Source: Anthracocystis setariae (taxonomy: Eukaryota; Basidiomycota; Ustilaginomycetes; Ustilaginales; Ustilaginaceae). Taken from it: a stretch of DNA of 64,000 bases. The DNA is taken from NCBI GenBank assembly GCA_928724745.1, contig CAKMXJ010000008.1:857622-921621 (forward strand). The letters are read 5' to 3'. How positions within the stretch are numbered: position 1 is the stretch's first letter; every line of letters starts with the position of its first letter. The position numbers and the translations under genes are program-made. Below are positions 10,681-22,375 of this stretch, one piece after another. Below the pieces are notes generated by a model. The model saw only the letters and a program-made list of their open reading frames with translations, did not search any database and was not told where the DNA came from.

Positions 10681-13491
10681 TTAGACTGATTGCTCGCTGG
10701 CTTGCAAATCCTCGTCGTCATCGTCGTCGTCGTCGTCTGTGGAGAGTGAATTGGTCTGCGTTTGCAGCTCGTCGCAGATCTGAATCCATTGATTCTGAAC
10801 CAGCTTGTATTCGCTCTTCTCCAAACCACGTTTTGCCGTCTCAAGTACCTTGAGAGCCTTGCCCATATCGCTGGTCGCCAGATGGCGGAGGTACGCAATC
10901 CATACCTGCGCATCGTCTTTTTTGATCTGGATCAATTTGGTAAAGATCTTGTCCACGACCGCTGCTGTGGGACTGTGTGTTGCGTCATGCGTCGAAAGTA
11001 GGACGATGATGTCTAGCCAAACATGAGCCGAAGCAAACGATGATCGCAATGTCCACTCGACTGTGTCGTCAACTTTGTCCATGTGTCGACTGAGTTGAAC
11101 GTAGCGCAAAACGCAGAGGTCATGGATACTCTGTCGCAAGTTTTGCACAGCCTCAACATCAATGACCGACTTATCGACGCTACGAGAGAGCAAAGATCCA
11201 GTCTCGCGAATCGCCCATCGATACTGCTCGCAACTATACCGAAAAGCAACTTTGGCTTGCTTGTCACCGGAACTGTATGTGCCTAGTACGCCGTTGTCGA
11301 GCCAGTCGAAAAACCGTGCCCACAAACTCGCCTCCACCTCGCCAGCGAGACTCTCACTACACGCTTGCAACCCGCGATGCCACTCGGCCGCAACCGAATC
11401 ACGCCCCTCACTCGACATCCGAGCGAGCTGCATCGTCACGAGAATGCGAAGACTCCAAAGCTCATCGCTGCCTACAAACCCACCATCGCTGCTACTGCTG
11501 GTGGTGGTGGCGTCGTTCAAGCGCTCCTTGAGTTTGGTAAGTTTCTTGCTGCGCTCGTTGTCGTTGGTGATAGTGAGAGCGGCCTCGATATGGTGGCGCA
11601 GCGTGATGGCCCGCATTTGAGCGGTTTCAATCCGAGGTCCAGCAGCTTGAGCTTCTTTGACCAACAGAGACTGCACCGATTCCAAATACCGCACCAGATT
11701 GGTCTCATCGATCGCTGAGCGTCGACTATCGCGCAGCATCTCGATCAGCAACGCGGTGGCCGTGTAGAATTCGGATTTGGCACTTTTCGACCCACGCGCA
11801 GCAGCATCCAGCGGGGCTTGAACACACAGCGCACGCATCGCACTGACAGCCTCATTGACCGCTGTAGGAAGACCACCCGACGCGGCCAGATCCTGACAAG
11901 CGCGCGAAGGCTTCACACCACCACTGCCCGTCTCCGTAAGAAGCGATTGCAAAAGCTGAAGCACAAGCAGCACCGCCAGATCCGAGGAAGCCGCAACGCT
12001 CGATCTTGCCAACCCGGACAACGAGGTGGATCGGAGCTGCGCGGCAATGTCGAGCAGACCGTCGGTATCGTTGGAGAACGTGGTGCGCAGCTGACTCGCT
12101 GAGGTGAGCAATCGATGCGACTCCATCTCCTCTGTATTGGCGAGCTGTGCTGCGGTGCGATCGGACTTGTCAGTGTAGACGGGTGCATCAGGACGGAAGG
12201 GGCGTAATGAGGATGCCAGTGCTGCAGGCACAAAGTGCGCCCAAGTCCATCGTTGTCTGTGCGACAGGTGCTGGTAGACGCCATCCAACAGACGGTGTCG
12301 TAACGCTTGGCCGCTCTTGTGCGCGTCAAGACCGATGGGCTCTGCGAACGGGAAAGATTGCAGCAGTTCGATCAGAGCCAGGAGGAAGACAAAGTGGAGA
12401 TGAGGTGCCAACGATTCCAAGGCGTTGCCGATCAGGAAGAGGGGGATGTTGCCGCGAAGGATGGCGATCTGGGTTGGCGGGATGGTGGTCATCTTTCTTG
12501 GCGTGAAAGTGTTGGGTTTGGGCGAGGGGTCTTCTGTGGTCTCGGCATCGGTGATTTGGTCTTTGTCAGGTAGTTGGCTGAGCAAGATACGCTCCTGATC
12601 TTCGTCTTCATCTGCGGATGTATCTTTGGAGAGTTTGACGTGAGCGTCAAGATCGACAGCGGCCTGTTGCGCTTCGGTGCTGTCATTGGACGAGCTGGCA
12701 GTGTGCTGGGCGGGAGTGGTGTCATCCCAATCGAGACCAAGAACGAGCCACCTTCTACGAAGGCGTTCGATGAAGACAAGTTCCATGCGGATGTACTCGA
12801 CCCAGAGACGAAGCAAATCCGCTTCACGCACAGACAGCTTGAGGGTAGCAGGCCCAGACGAGGAGGGAGGAGAACTGTTGTCGTGGGTGGACGACGAAGA
12901 TGCACGGGCAGGACGAGCACGCTTGGCATGGGAGGTTGTAGATGAGGTGGAGTCGGACTTGTCCCATGGAAGATGATTGAGACGAAGCGCTCGTTGGAGA
13001 AGGGATCGTGCGGCTGTGGTGGAAGCATTGTCGTTGAGCTCGTGTGCAGCTGCGGCTAGCCAAAGGGGGACATTGTTGGGGTGGAGGGCAAGAGCTCGAG
13101 CGTAGACCCTTGCGGTGACGACGCGCATCTTTCTGCTCTTTGCAAAAGCAATGTACTGATTCCAAGCATCGACGTCATACTTGAACTTGAGCACCATACG
13201 CTCGTAGATGGCGATGATGTGACCGGTGTGTGCGGCAGCGTTGTCGCGATGGAAGGAGCGTGGCAAGCCGATTCGGCTGGCCTTGAGGTTGATGAGGTCT
13301 GCAAGGTTACGCTCGAACTGGGCATATCTTTCGAAGTCGAGTTTGTCGGGTGCTCTTCGTAGGAGACGACCTTCAAAAGTCTGGCGCTGAGTGGTGATGG
13401 ATCGAAGCTGCTCCTTGGTGAAAACGGCGTGTTGATCGAGGAGCTGGAGCTGCGGAACGGAACGTTCCAGCTGATATTGAACCCTTTCCAT
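10681..13491 (-). CDS. UTP6: UTP6, U3 snoRNP / small-subunit processome protein
   Basis: Utp6 is a nucleolar subunit of the UTP-B module of the small-subunit processome, needed for early 18S rRNA processing. The N-terminus, MERVQYQLERSVPQLQLLDQ followed by FTKEQLRSITTQRQTFE and a RRAPDKLDFERYAQFE stretch, is the conserved Utp6 start. It leads into HAT-type helical repeats (WNQYIAFAKS, RVYARALALHP, ARSLLQRALRL). At 936 residues it is about twice the budding yeast protein. The extra length comes from low-complexity Ser/Thr and acidic inserts and a long helical C-terminal half. It ends in an Asp run (DDDDDDDDEDLQ) coded by a CGT/CGA triplet repeat near 10710-10737. No intron is needed. Identification rests on the N-terminal part and is firm. 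Confidence 0.92.
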   Translation of the reverse strand: MERVQYQLERSVPQLQLLDQHAVFTKEQLRSITTQRQTFEGRLLRRAPDKLDFERYAQFERNLADLINLKASRIGLPRSFHRDNAAAHTGHIIAIYERMVLKFKYDVDAWNQYIAFAKSRKMRVVTARVYARALALHPNNVPLWLAAAAHELNDNASTTAARSLLQRALRLNHLPWDKSDSTSSTTSHAKRARPARASSSSTHDNSSPPSSSGPATLKLSVREADLLRLWVEYIRMELVFIERLRRRWLVLGLDWDDTTPAQHTASSSNDSTEAQQAAVDLDAHVKLSKDTSADEDEDQERILLSQLPDKDQITDAETTEDPSPKPNTFTPRKMTTIPPTQIAILRGNIPLFLIGNALESLAPHLHFVFLLALIELLQSFPFAEPIGLDAHKSGQALRHRLLDGVYQHLSHRQRWTWAHFVPAALASSLRPFRPDAPVYTDKSDRTAAQLANTEEMESHRLLTSASQLRTTFSNDTDGLLDIAAQLRSTSLSGLARSSVAASSDLAVLLVLQLLQSLLTETGSGGVKPSRACQDLAASGGLPTAVNEAVSAMRALCVQAPLDAAARGSKSAKSEFYTATALLIEMLRDSRRSAIDETNLVRYLESVQSLLVKEAQAAGPRIETAQMRAITLRHHIEAALTITNDNERSKKLTKLKERLNDATTTSSSSDGGFVGSDELWSLRILVTMQLARMSSEGRDSVAAEWHRGLQACSESLAGEVEASLWARFFDWLDNGVLGTYSSGDKQAKVAFRYSCEQYRWAIRETGSLLSRSVDKSVIDVEAVQNLRQSIHDLCVLRYVQLSRHMDKVDDTVEWTLRSSFASAHVWLDIIVLLSTHDATHSPTAAVVDKIFTKLIQIKKDDAQVWIAYLRHLATSDMGKALKVLETAKRGLEKSEYKLVQNQWIQICDELQTQTNSLSTDDDDDDDDEDLQASEQSV

Positions 13492-15042
13492 GATGATGGT
13501 GATGTAGAGCGATCAACAGCGAAAGCAGCTAGATCGCCAATCGCTTCCTGTCTGCCAAGATGACAAGATGATGGGACAGACGAAGCCAATAATACTGTAA
13601 TGACAACATTTCATGTTGGTTTCGATTCAAAGGGTTTGGTTTTCCCTTGCAGATTTCCAACTCTCTTTTTCCAAAAATTTGCCTCTTCTTCCTCTTGTTC
13701 TTGTCCGCAACTCGGCAAATGGAACTCGGAGAGAGCAAAGTCCATCTCATGCAACTCCCGCACGATAAAAATTGAGCAACAACACCACGCAAATAACAAT
13801 TAAATCATGTCAAGTCGCAGAACCGTTGCAGAGACACGGGCAAATTATTTAGTATTATTATTATTATTATTATTATTATAATTATTATTATTACTTATTA
13901 ATTCGCGTTTACAGCTGTGACTGGGCCTGCTTTGGGATGCTCAACCGCGCGCGTATAGAATTGAATTCGAGGTCGGATAGAGTCACAGTTGGCCGTGTCA
14001 AGCCTGTGAAGAGGTGAGCGTCAGCTGAGAATCGACAGAGCGAGCGAGCGAGGCAGGCTTGATGCTTGATTGTTCGGCTGTGAACCTCCACTGCACCCAA
14101 AAACGGCGTCAATAACAATATAATGATTATTATGATTGCTTATACTGTAGGGTTACTCAATTCAACTCATTGCAGTCTGACCACAACCACATCCTCATTC
14201 ACATCCTCATCATCAACCATATCCATATCCATCGACAATCCTGCAAGCTTTTATCACAGCGTAAGTGTCTCCCATACCATGTCCGCCCTGCTGCACGCAC
14301 CCACTCTTGATCCGATCATCTCGCCAAAGTCGCACCCCTGCAACCCACTGCACTGTGTGTCGTGTAACCTCCGCATTTCAATACGAGGCCCCACCATGTG
14401 TTCTCCCACCCACCGCACAGTTAAGTCAATGTTCTGAGCTACAACCAGCTCTCTCTCGGCATCGCAAAGATGGCGCATCGGGATGGGCATCCAAGTGAGC
14501 TGGCACTTTTCATCCATAGTGCTCGGCTGAGGTTCATGGTCCATCCGGTCGTACTCGCTTTGCAACCATCATATCTTGACCACTATCTACGTGATCCCTT
14601 TGCTGACTGCTTCTTCTCGTTCCTGTCCCTCTTTCGCTCCTGATCGCCGCTTGCTTTCGGAACCCATCGGCTGCATAATCGCTGTGCAACTTTCAACCTT
14701 GGTCTTTGGTCCTGGATCTCTTCAATCTCGATGGCCGCGCTCGCTTGTTCGTCTGACGTCGATATCTCGAACAATGGTACAACCACAATCCAACAAAATC
14801 CATCCTCCGACACTAGCAGTGATCCGCAGACATCCTCGACCAAACCTTCGGTACCCCAACGCAGTCAACAACGACCAAGGACATCGTCGCTCGTTGCATG
14901 CTCGGCTAGCGCGTCAACCGCACGTCACTCTGCCGTCAGCCCTACTGACTCTCCTCGCTCGATCGCCAAGCCTTGCGTCACTCTAAGCAGCCCAACTTTC
15001 TCTCTAAGCTCAGCAGCCAAGCTCGCGTATTCGTCTCGCAGA
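13492..15042. promoter_or_regulatory. Divergent region between UTP6 and the Rab gene
   Basis: No gene is recognised in these 1.55 kb. A TTA/ATT microsatellite fills about 13848-13894. The part from 14150 onward is C/T-rich and probably holds the Rab promoter and leader. An open frame continues upstream from the Rab gene to 14731 but codes a Ser/Thr-rich stretch unlike any Rab N-terminus, so I treat it as leader. Confidence 0.5.
13848..13894. repeat. TTA trinucleotide microsatellite
   Basis: An imperfect run of ATT/TTA units lies in the A/T-rich spacer upstream of UTP6. It is intergenic and may vary in length between strains. Confidence 0.85.
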
Positions 15043-15681
15043 ATGCCCAACCCTCACTACGACTTTTTGATCAAGCTCTTGCTGATCGGTGATTCGGGCG
15101 TGGGCAAATCATGTCTACTGCTTCGATTCTGTGACGATGCGTGGACGCCGTCGTTCATCACGACGATCGGTATCGACTTCAAGATTCGCACGATTGAACT
15201 GGATGGCAAGCGCATCAAGCTTCAGATCTGGGACACTGCTGGACAGGAACGCTTCCGCACCATCACGACGGCGTACTACCGTGGCGCGATGGGCATCTTG
15301 CTCGTATTTGACGTGACCGACCCAAAGTCGTTTGAAAACGTGCGAACGTGGCACGCCAACATCGAGCAGCATGCGAGCGAAGGCGTATCCAAGATCTTGA
15401 TCGGAAACAAGTCGGATTGGGAGGAGAAGCGGGCGGTGACGAGCGAGCAGGGTCAAGAGCTAGCCAAAGAGCTCGGAATCGCTTACATTGAGACGTCGGC
15501 CAAGTCGAACTCGAACGTGGAGGAGGCGTTCTTTAACCTGGCGCGTGAAGTCAAAACGCGACTCATCGACACGGCGGCTGTGACGCAAGCTTCGCCAGCA
15601 GCAGCAGCAGCAGCAGCAGCGGGCAACGTCAACGTCGACTCGGCACCCAAGACAGGCGCTACGGGTGGATGCTGTAGCTAG
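15043..15681 (+). CDS. SEC4: Sec4/Ypt2/Rab8-type small GTPase
   Basis: This Rab GTPase guides post-Golgi secretory vesicles to the exocyst and growing tip. From Met at 15043 the product is 212 residues. It has the P-loop GDSGVGKSC, the switch I sequence [13 protein letters not shown] of the Sec4/Rab8 group, switch [24 protein letters not shown], and the guanine-specificity motifs GNKSD and ETSAKS. It ends in GGCCS, a double-cysteine prenylation signal. A run of alanines (AAAAAAAA) before the tail is coded by a GCA repeat at about 15597-15620. The reading frame is open back to 14731, which would add 104 Ser/Thr-rich residues. I chose 15043 because [16 protein letters not shown] matches the normal family start. 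The gene has no intron. Confidence 0.95.
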   Translation: MPNPHYDFLIKLLLIGDSGVGKSCLLLRFCDDAWTPSFITTIGIDFKIRTIELDGKRIKLQIWDTAGQERFRTITTAYYRGAMGILLVFDVTDPKSFENVRTWHANIEQHASEGVSKILIGNKSDWEEKRAVTSEQGQELAKELGIAYIETSAKSNSNVEEAFFNLAREVKTRLIDTAAVTQASPAAAAAAAAGNVNVDSAPKTGATGGCCS

Positions 15682-16798
15682 ATGCTGCTCAATTCGAAAG
15701 CTCATATTGATGCATGTTGGTCGCAAAGCTGCTGAGACACGCGCTGCTCGCATGGTGCGATGGAGCGTTAGCTGGCTGGGACTCATACATGGCAACTGAT
15801 TTGTATATGTATACGGACCACTCGATGGTTTTTCTTTTGCTTTGGTATCTGACTGAAACGTTGACATGGCTGACTTGTGTAGTATTCTACAGTAGTGGAG
15901 GAATGTCATTTTGCTTGCTCGGTGAATGGAACGCCCGCCCAATAGTGAGCGTGGTGGTGCAAGGGCTGAGATTGAGTGTGGATTGAAAGGTGTCGGTCGG
16001 TCTCAGCCCGCCTTGTTGATAGTCGAGACAGTCAATGCAATGGAATACTGTACAGTACTGAACTGTACGCCAGCAAAGATGGGTGACGCCCACATGCACG
16101 CTGCCTGTCTCGCCTGGCGAAACCGAACCGAAAAAGCAAAGCCGAGACAGACAGTGCGGGACGGGAAATGGAGTCAAGCTTGATCTGACCTTTGGCCCCC
16201 CTTCCTGACCGCTGCCAAGCTTGACAATCTTGTGATCGACGTCACACAACCACGCTATCGGTACAATTAGAGTAGTATACTATACTGTCTTGTACACGGG
16301 TACTTACATATAGTTTTGTGAAAGGACGAGCACTGAGAGTAGCAGAGCGAGTAGTAGTAGTAGCAGCAGCAGCAGCAAGTCTGGCAAGGGGACCTTTGAC
16401 GGAAGCGAGCCGAGAGGTGTGCGTGTGTGCGTTGCCGAGACGCCCATTTTTAGGGTTTTACTTAGAACGGCAAACGAAACTGGCAGAGTACAGTAGAGTA
16501 GTTATAATATTCCAATTTGCATATCGGCCGCACTTTCGCTGTTCCCGCACTCTGTCACTCTGTCACTACTACTGTATAGTATTGTGATTTGACAGACACC
16601 CACCCACCCACAGTGCAGTTGTCAAGTGTGACAGTGCGACAGAGCGACACGCGGACCCAAAGACCCTTTTGCTCTGCTCTGCTCTGCTTTGCTTTGCTTT
16701 GCTTTGCTTTGCTTTGCTTTGCTTTGCTTTGCTTTGCGTCGCTTCGCATTTCGGTTCGCGTTGGCTCCATTGTCCCCACACCCATCATCCCGTCCCGG

Positions 16799-16843
<45 letters not shown>

Positions 16844-17143
16844 CACCCTTGGCTTCCATCACTTCCAAGGCTTCACCGCTGGTTTCGGTGTCGTCTCATT
16901 CGCATACCTTAACACACACACACACACACACTCTCTCTCTCTCCTTGTCTCGCTCACCTGCATCTTTACAACTCTCGCCAAGCACTTGCATCGTCTATCA
17001 ACAGCATTCTACCCTCAACGTTCGCTTTCTTGCAGCCACATACATACGTACATTCATACATACACACATCCCATTCCCATCAACTGTGTTCGTCGGCAGC
17101 CCTAACCGCATTCTGATCTTGGCTCTCTCCCTCTCCGCTCGAC
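15682..17143. promoter_or_regulatory. Intergenic region upstream of the LIM-RhoGAP gene
   Basis: No gene is supported. It contains TACTGTACAGTACTG-type palindromes near 16045-16067, a GCTTT pentanucleotide run (16686-16737), a TC run (16801-16838) and an AC run (16913-16930). Frames read through these repeats are artefacts. The pyrimidine-rich stretch from 16780 is probably the RhoGAP leader. Confidence 0.5.
16686..16737. repeat. GCTTT pentanucleotide microsatellite
   Basis: About ten perfect tandem copies of the 5-base unit GCTTT. It is followed by a TC-dinucleotide run at 16801-16838 and an AC run at 16913-16930. Confidence 0.9.
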
Positions 17144-20100
17144 ATGCCCGCGCTTCTCCAAGATCAGTCCTCTTCCAGCATGCCGCCTCCCTCAGCTACC
17201 GATCAAACACATGTGCACGACATCGAAGATGAATTGCCCGAAGCCTACTGCGGTGGCTGTGGCCGTCTCATCGATGAGGACAGTGTCGAACAAGGCGTCA
17301 TTCAGTTTGCAACCAAACTCTGGCATATCGAGTGCTTTCGTTGTGCAAAGTGCCACAATCCCGTCAGCACAGATCGCGACGACATCCTTCTCCTCTCCGA
17401 CGGTCATCCCATCTGCGGCGAGTGCAACTACTCTTGCAACATTTGCGGTCTTCCCATCACCGAAGAAGCCATCATGACCGGCGACGAATCCTACCATGCC
17501 ACTTGCTTCACCTGCCGCTCTTGCCATACCAAGATCGAAGAACTCGTCTTTGCAAAGACAAGTCAAGGCATCTATTGCATGAAGTGTCACAACCAACGCG
17601 TCGCACGCAGTCGCAAACATGCAGAACACAAACGCGCAAAGGCTCGTCGCGAAAAGCAGCTTCAAGATGCACACCCTCCCGACCAAATCCTCCGCCCAGG
17701 CCACTCCCCCACACCAACCGCCGATCAACCACCAACTCTACCCGCAAAACAGACTCCCCCGCCCCCGCCCCCGCCCTCGGCCTCGGCCTCCCTCCTCCCA
17801 TCTCCCTCCCCCACCAGCGCAAACCTCTCACCATGGCTCAATCAACAAGCTGCCGCTGCATCATCCACCGCTCCTCCACGTCCTGGCAGCTCGGGTGGAA
17901 AGCGTCCCATGCATGCTCCGCCGCCTCCTTCCCGCGACGCACGCAGCCCTGCACTTGGTGCCTCGTCCCGACTCGAAAGTCGAATCAACTCTGTGTCCGA
18001 TGCTTCACAAACTTCCCTCTCATCTGCAACCGCCGCCCAAGACTCGTTACAGGTCCACCCTCCCAAGCACTTTGAGGGCACCGCACCGCTTTCTCCACGC
18101 AAAAAGTCATCATTGCCCCTCGCTCCTTCACCACGAGCATCGCCCGCAACAGCCAAAGCTCGCCTCCCCACCAACGACATCGCCAATAGCCCTGACTCAT
18201 CGCCGCAAAACAACAATATCGCCATCGCCGGATCTTCACGAGGCGATTCAGATGCTCCGCTTCATTCCTCTGACAGCCATCAAGGTCTTGGTGTCAGTCT
18301 CAAACCCTCCTCCACCATCAAACATGGTCCCGGTACCTCGCTACGCTCCAGAAACCCGCTCAACGCTACCGCCTCATCCTCGCGCAACTCCAAAGTCTAC
18401 TCTTTCTACGACCCTGACTTTTTAAATCTCATCGAATCCTTTGGCGAGTTTGATTCCAGCGAAGAGCTGCGTGCCGACGCTCCACCGGTGCCGCCCCTTC
18501 CCTCAAACCTGCCTCCAGTTCCACATGTCTCTGTTTCATCCTCCGACTCAACAGATGCGTCCCTGCCAGCAGTCGCCTCCCATCAACCTCCTACCCGCCA
18601 AGATTCCGATACCGTCGCCCGCTCAACCACCAGCATAGCCGCCACTTCGAACAATCACCACAGCTTTGTCTCTTCCGAGACCGGTGATCACCAACAAGGC
18701 CAAGACAGCGTCGACAATCAGGTCGAATTTCTCGACGACGCTCATAACGCCCCAGTTGCTTCCGGCGGCGCGTTCAAAGACGTTTCATCCAAGGTTCGTG
18801 CTTCGATCCAGCACGCTCAAGGCGGTTTGGTGAGCATGGATATCTCCTTTGTCGAGACCATCTTGCATGATCTCGAACAGACCCGTCAACGCATGGAATC
18901 GCTCCAGACTCGCTACGACCGCATCCGTCGCGCCAGTCAGCAGGCAGCACACGGCTTCTCCATGGCCAAAGAGGAGTTCGAGCACGAGGTCAACGCCAGA
19001 CATGAAGCCGAGCTCGAGATGGTGCGTTTACGCAGACAGCTTGCCGAACAAGCCCTCAAACTAGCCGAAGCCAACAGCGAACGACGCCAACAAGAGCAGC
19101 TTGAGCGACGTTCTCAAGACGTCAAGGCATCGCTCAAAGGTATGGAACGCGACCTCGCCAAACTCACCGTGGAACGCGACTTGACCGTCGCCGAGGTCGC
19201 CGAACTCGTAGCTCTGCAGGACGGACAGGCCGGTTCATCTCCTTCGACACTGTCATCCTCCAAAGACGCTCGGCCCACCTCCAGCAACGTCGATGCAGCC
19301 ATCACTCAAAACCTCACGTCTCGTTTGGAGGCGGTCAAGAGTCGCTATCGTAAGGAGATCGACGAGCTCACCATCGAGCGTGACTCGCTTCTGATCGAGA
19401 TCGAAGAGCTCAAGCAATCCAAGGAGCTCTTCCTCGAAGAAGCGCAGAGTCTGAATGCCAAGAACGAGGAGCTCAGCACCATGCTAGCTCAGCTCAACCG
19501 CAAGATCGAGCTCGCGGCTCACTCCAGAGAACATCAGCTGCCTCCGCTTCCCAAGGATGCGTCCTTTTCGGCTTCCACCTCTGCCTCCACCTCGACAAAG
19601 AGTTCCGGTGGCGGCTTCTCGTTCAGTTCACGCAACAAGCACATGCAGAAGCATACGGCGCACAGCTCATCCGTCTCATCTCACGATGCACCACCCAACA
19701 GCGCCAGCCACGACGCGGTGTCCGTGGATATGGCAGTTCAGCAAGTGCTCAAACCTGGCAGGATCGAACCGGCTCCCATCGTCAAGAAGTTCAAATGGAT
19801 GAAGCCGAAGCATTCTGAACCTACCAAGGCTAGCGTCTCGTCGGCACAGAACGGTGCGGTGCCACCGGTGCCGCCCAAAGGCACCGGTCTCAGCCCGGGC
19901 AACTCCACCTCGGCCATGACGCGCACCACGTCGCACGATATCGTGGTGCGCGAGCATCTGTTCCAGCCGTTCAATGTGCTTCGACCCACGCGCTGCTTTG
20001 CTTGCCAGAAGAACATGTGGGGTCAATCCGAGATGCGATGTGCACTGTGTGGCCAAGTCAGCCATTCGCGTTGTCTTCAGAACCTGTCCGTTTCGTGCAA

Positions 20101-20743
20101 TCAGCCGTACACCCGTCCGGATGAGGGTAAGGCAGAGAACACAGGGCCGTCCATGTTTGGCCGCTCGCTCACCGAACAAGCTGTCGACGAAGGACGCGAC
20201 GTTCCGCTCATCGTCGAGAAGTGCATTCAGGCGGTCGAGGCGTTTGGCATGGACTACGAGGGTATCTACCGCAAATCTGGAGGCACTTCGCAACTCAAGG
20301 TCATCACTCAACTGTTTGATCGCGGCAATTCTTTCGATTTGGAGGATACGGATCGGTTCAACGATGTGTCGGCGATCACGAGTGTGCTCAAGAATTACTT
20401 TCGCGAGCTGCCTACGCCTCTGCTTACGTTTGAGCTGTACGATGATTTTATCCGTGCCGTCGAGAGTAAAGCGGACGATGTGGTTGCTAAGCAGGAAGTG
20501 ATCAGGGAGTTGGTGGAGAGGCTGCCTCGACAACATTATTGTACGCTGCAGCACTTGGTGCAGCATTTGTACAGGGTGCAGGAGAGGAGTGCGGATAATA
20601 GGATGAACGCGAGGAATTTGGGCGTGGTGTTTGGGCCTACGTTGATGCGGTCGGCGGATCCGAGTCAGGAGTTTGCGCATATGGGTGGCAAGGCTATGAC
20701 CATCGAGTTTTTCATCGATCATGCGCCCGATTTGTTCGTCTAG
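17144..20743 (+). CDS. LIM-domain Rho GTPase-activating protein with C1-like domain
   Basis: This is a 1199-residue regulator expected to switch off Rho/Cdc42-type GTPases and shape polar growth. Two LIM domains come first: C36-C39...H61...C67-C70...C91-C94 and C98-C101...H118...C124-C127...C145-C148. A long Pro/Ser-rich unstructured part follows. Residues about 560-800 are a charged coiled coil (heptads around LEQTRQRMESLQTRYDRIR and ELTIERDSLLIEIEELK). A C1-like zinc domain lies near 936-985 (HLFQPFNVLRPTRCFACQ...C..C...H..C). The RhoGAP domain runs from about 1004 to the end with the arginine finger in GIYRKSGG. The layout resembles fungal Rga-type proteins. The start follows the C/T-rich leader. 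There is no intron. The target GTPase is an inference from the family. Confidence 0.93.
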   Translation: MPALLQDQSSSSMPPPSATDQTHVHDIEDELPEAYCGGCGRLIDEDSVEQGVIQFATKLWHIECFRCAKCHNPVSTDRDDILLLSDGHPICGECNYSCNICGLPITEEAIMTGDESYHATCFTCRSCHTKIEELVFAKTSQGIYCMKCHNQRVARSRKHAEHKRAKARREKQLQDAHPPDQILRPGHSPTPTADQPPTLPAKQTPPPPPPPSASASLLPSPSPTSANLSPWLNQQAAAASSTAPPRPGSSGGKRPMHAPPPPSRDARSPALGASSRLESRINSVSDASQTSLSSATAAQDSLQVHPPKHFEGTAPLSPRKKSSLPLAPSPRASPATAKARLPTNDIANSPDSSPQNNNIAIAGSSRGDSDAPLHSSDSHQGLGVSLKPSSTIKHGPGTSLRSRNPLNATASSSRNSKVYSFYDPDFLNLIESFGEFDSSEELRADAPPVPPLPSNLPPVPHVSVSSSDSTDASLPAVASHQPPTRQDSDTVARSTTSIAATSNNHHSFVSSETGDHQQGQDSVDNQVEFLDDAHNAPVASGGAFKDVSSKVRASIQHAQGGLVSMDISFVETILHDLEQTRQRMESLQTRYDRIRRASQQAAHGFSMAKEEFEHEVNARHEAELEMVRLRRQLAEQALKLAEANSERRQQEQLERRSQDVKASLKGMERDLAKLTVERDLTVAEVAELVALQDGQAGSSPSTLSSSKDARPTSSNVDAAITQNLTSRLEAVKSRYRKEIDELTIERDSLLIEIEELKQSKELFLEEAQSLNAKNEELSTMLAQLNRKIELAAHSREHQLPPLPKDASFSASTSASTSTKSSGGGFSFSSRNKHMQKHTAHSSSVSSHDAPPNSASHDAVSVDMAVQQVLKPGRIEPAPIVKKFKWMKPKHSEPTKASVSSAQNGAVPPVPPKGTGLSPGNSTSAMTRTTSHDIVVREHLFQPFNVLRPTRCFACQKNMWGQSEMRCALCGQVSHSRCLQNLSVSCNQPYTRPDEGKAENTGPSMFGRSLTEQAVDEGRDVPLIVEKCIQAVEAFGMDYEGIYRKSGGTSQLKVITQLFDRGNSFDLEDTDRFNDVSAITSVLKNYFRELPTPLLTFELYDDFIRAVESKADDVVAKQEVIRELVERLPRQHYCTLQHLVQHLYRVQERSADNRMNARNLGVVFGPTLMRSADPSQEFAHMGGKAMTIEFFIDHAPDLFV

Positions 20744-21111
20744 GACGCGAGGCGGGTGCGGGTTAGGGTTGGGAGTTTCGATTGTTTGCATTGATACGGG
20801 GTATACCATAGACTTGTCAACGGTTTAGACATTTTCCAAAGCATCTGTGTTTGTGAGTTGGTTGTCCCCGGGGGGGGGGTGGGGGTTTTCGTGGGGTGAG
20901 TTTTGGCGGGGAGTAATGCTGGTTGTTTTTTGGATGTGGAGTTGGGGGAGTTGGCGTGCAAGCCTTGCTACCAGCTAGCCAGCCAGCGAGTTTGGCATGC
21001 GCATTGTTTGATGCAAAGGATAGTGGGTGTTTGGCGGAGAAAGGTACCGAGAGGCGAGGCGAGCTAACGTCCGCTTGGGGGATTGCGTTGGTGTGCATTG
21101 TTTGACAGCCA

Positions 21112-21146
<35 letters not shown>

Positions 21147-22341
21147 AAGCACTTTTGTGTTTGGTAAGGTATTCGGTAACAGTAGATGATGAAAGGCTGC
21201 TTCTGCAAGCACACGCGACTTGGGGTACATGGGCAATTCTGCATCAATAATGCGAAGCTGGTGTACTGTGTCCAACTCGAACGCTACCAACCCTCGGGTA
21301 ATCCACTCGCTATCAGCTCGGGATGGATCAAGCTTATCGCTGGGTAATTCGAGAAAAAGTATCGCTCCTAGCGAACTACATACAAAGCCAAAAAAATCCT
21401 AGCGAGAGAGAGAGAGAGAGAGAGAGGATATGGTCAGCGTCGGAAAGAGAGGCGATTTGGTCACTACAAGATCAATTACAGAAGTCTTGGAGAGCGAAGG
21501 AGAGTGTGTTGCGAATCCATGCTATCCTGCAAAGTCGCGGCCTACCGAAACTTTGGCAACCTCGTCCTGAGTCTCCAGGTGTTAACCCGCCGCGAGCCGC
21601 CGTCAAAGCCTGACTGTATCTATCCCACAGCGGAAGGGGTTGAGCAAATTCCCCAGCTTCTGTATTCTAAGGGTCTTGTGCTCGCGTTCCTCAACCGTAT
21701 TGTGGGTTTGATAACATGCTGAAACTGGGGTGGGATGGTCAAATTTTGCATCGCCATTGCGACGTTGGGAGCTCCCTGGTTAGTATGCACGCGTTGACCA
21801 TCACTGTGGTGCATGTTAAGAAGTTGTGCCAAGAGTCAACAGCGAATCAGCAAAATTTCCCCACCCGCATGGGCGCTTCATGCCCATCTGCAGCGTCAAA
21901 ACTCACACCCGCAACGATGCTACAACAAGTGGTACCAACCCAACTCGCCCAAGCAATAATTGGTTTCGAATCCTCGTTTGACTCACCACATATGCTCCCC
22001 CTACACCATCCTGAAGCTAAAGGGAAGCGGGCTGGGGCTGCATTCGATTACGGGCCTGCCCACGTTGCGTAACCCTCCTCCGGCTTCGACCAACTCATCT
22101 CAAAACTCCCTCAACGACGCCATTGGAAAATGGTGCAACGTTTAGGTAGGATCGAAACGCCGTCCCACCAAGCCGGATCAACCTCATCCAAAGCAATACA
22201 AGAACCATCAAATCCACCTCCCCTCTGCACACCTCCAAAACTTCATACCCTCATCCTGACCCTCACCGACCTCTCTCTCTCTCTCACTAACCTCGCCCCA
22301 ATTCAATCCGGAAATTTGCAACCGCCCTTTTCAAACTCGCG

Positions 22342-22375
<34 letters not shown>

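Noticed and set aside
14731..15042. N-terminal extension of the Rab GTPase
   Set aside because: The 104 residues are Ser/Thr-rich and unlike family members; Met at 15043 gives the conserved start.
16589..17232. Frames rich in Leu-Cys-Phe-Ala or Ser-Leu repeats
   Set aside because: Produced by the GCTTT and TC microsatellites in the RhoGAP leader.
19676..20809. 377-codon frame antisense to the RhoGAP domain
   Set aside because: No domain, lies wholly over conserved C1 and RhoGAP coding sequence.
21960..21985. GGTTTCGAATCC word resembling a tRNA T-arm
   Set aside because: One base too long for the T-arm and no acceptor, D or anticodon arms can be placed around it.
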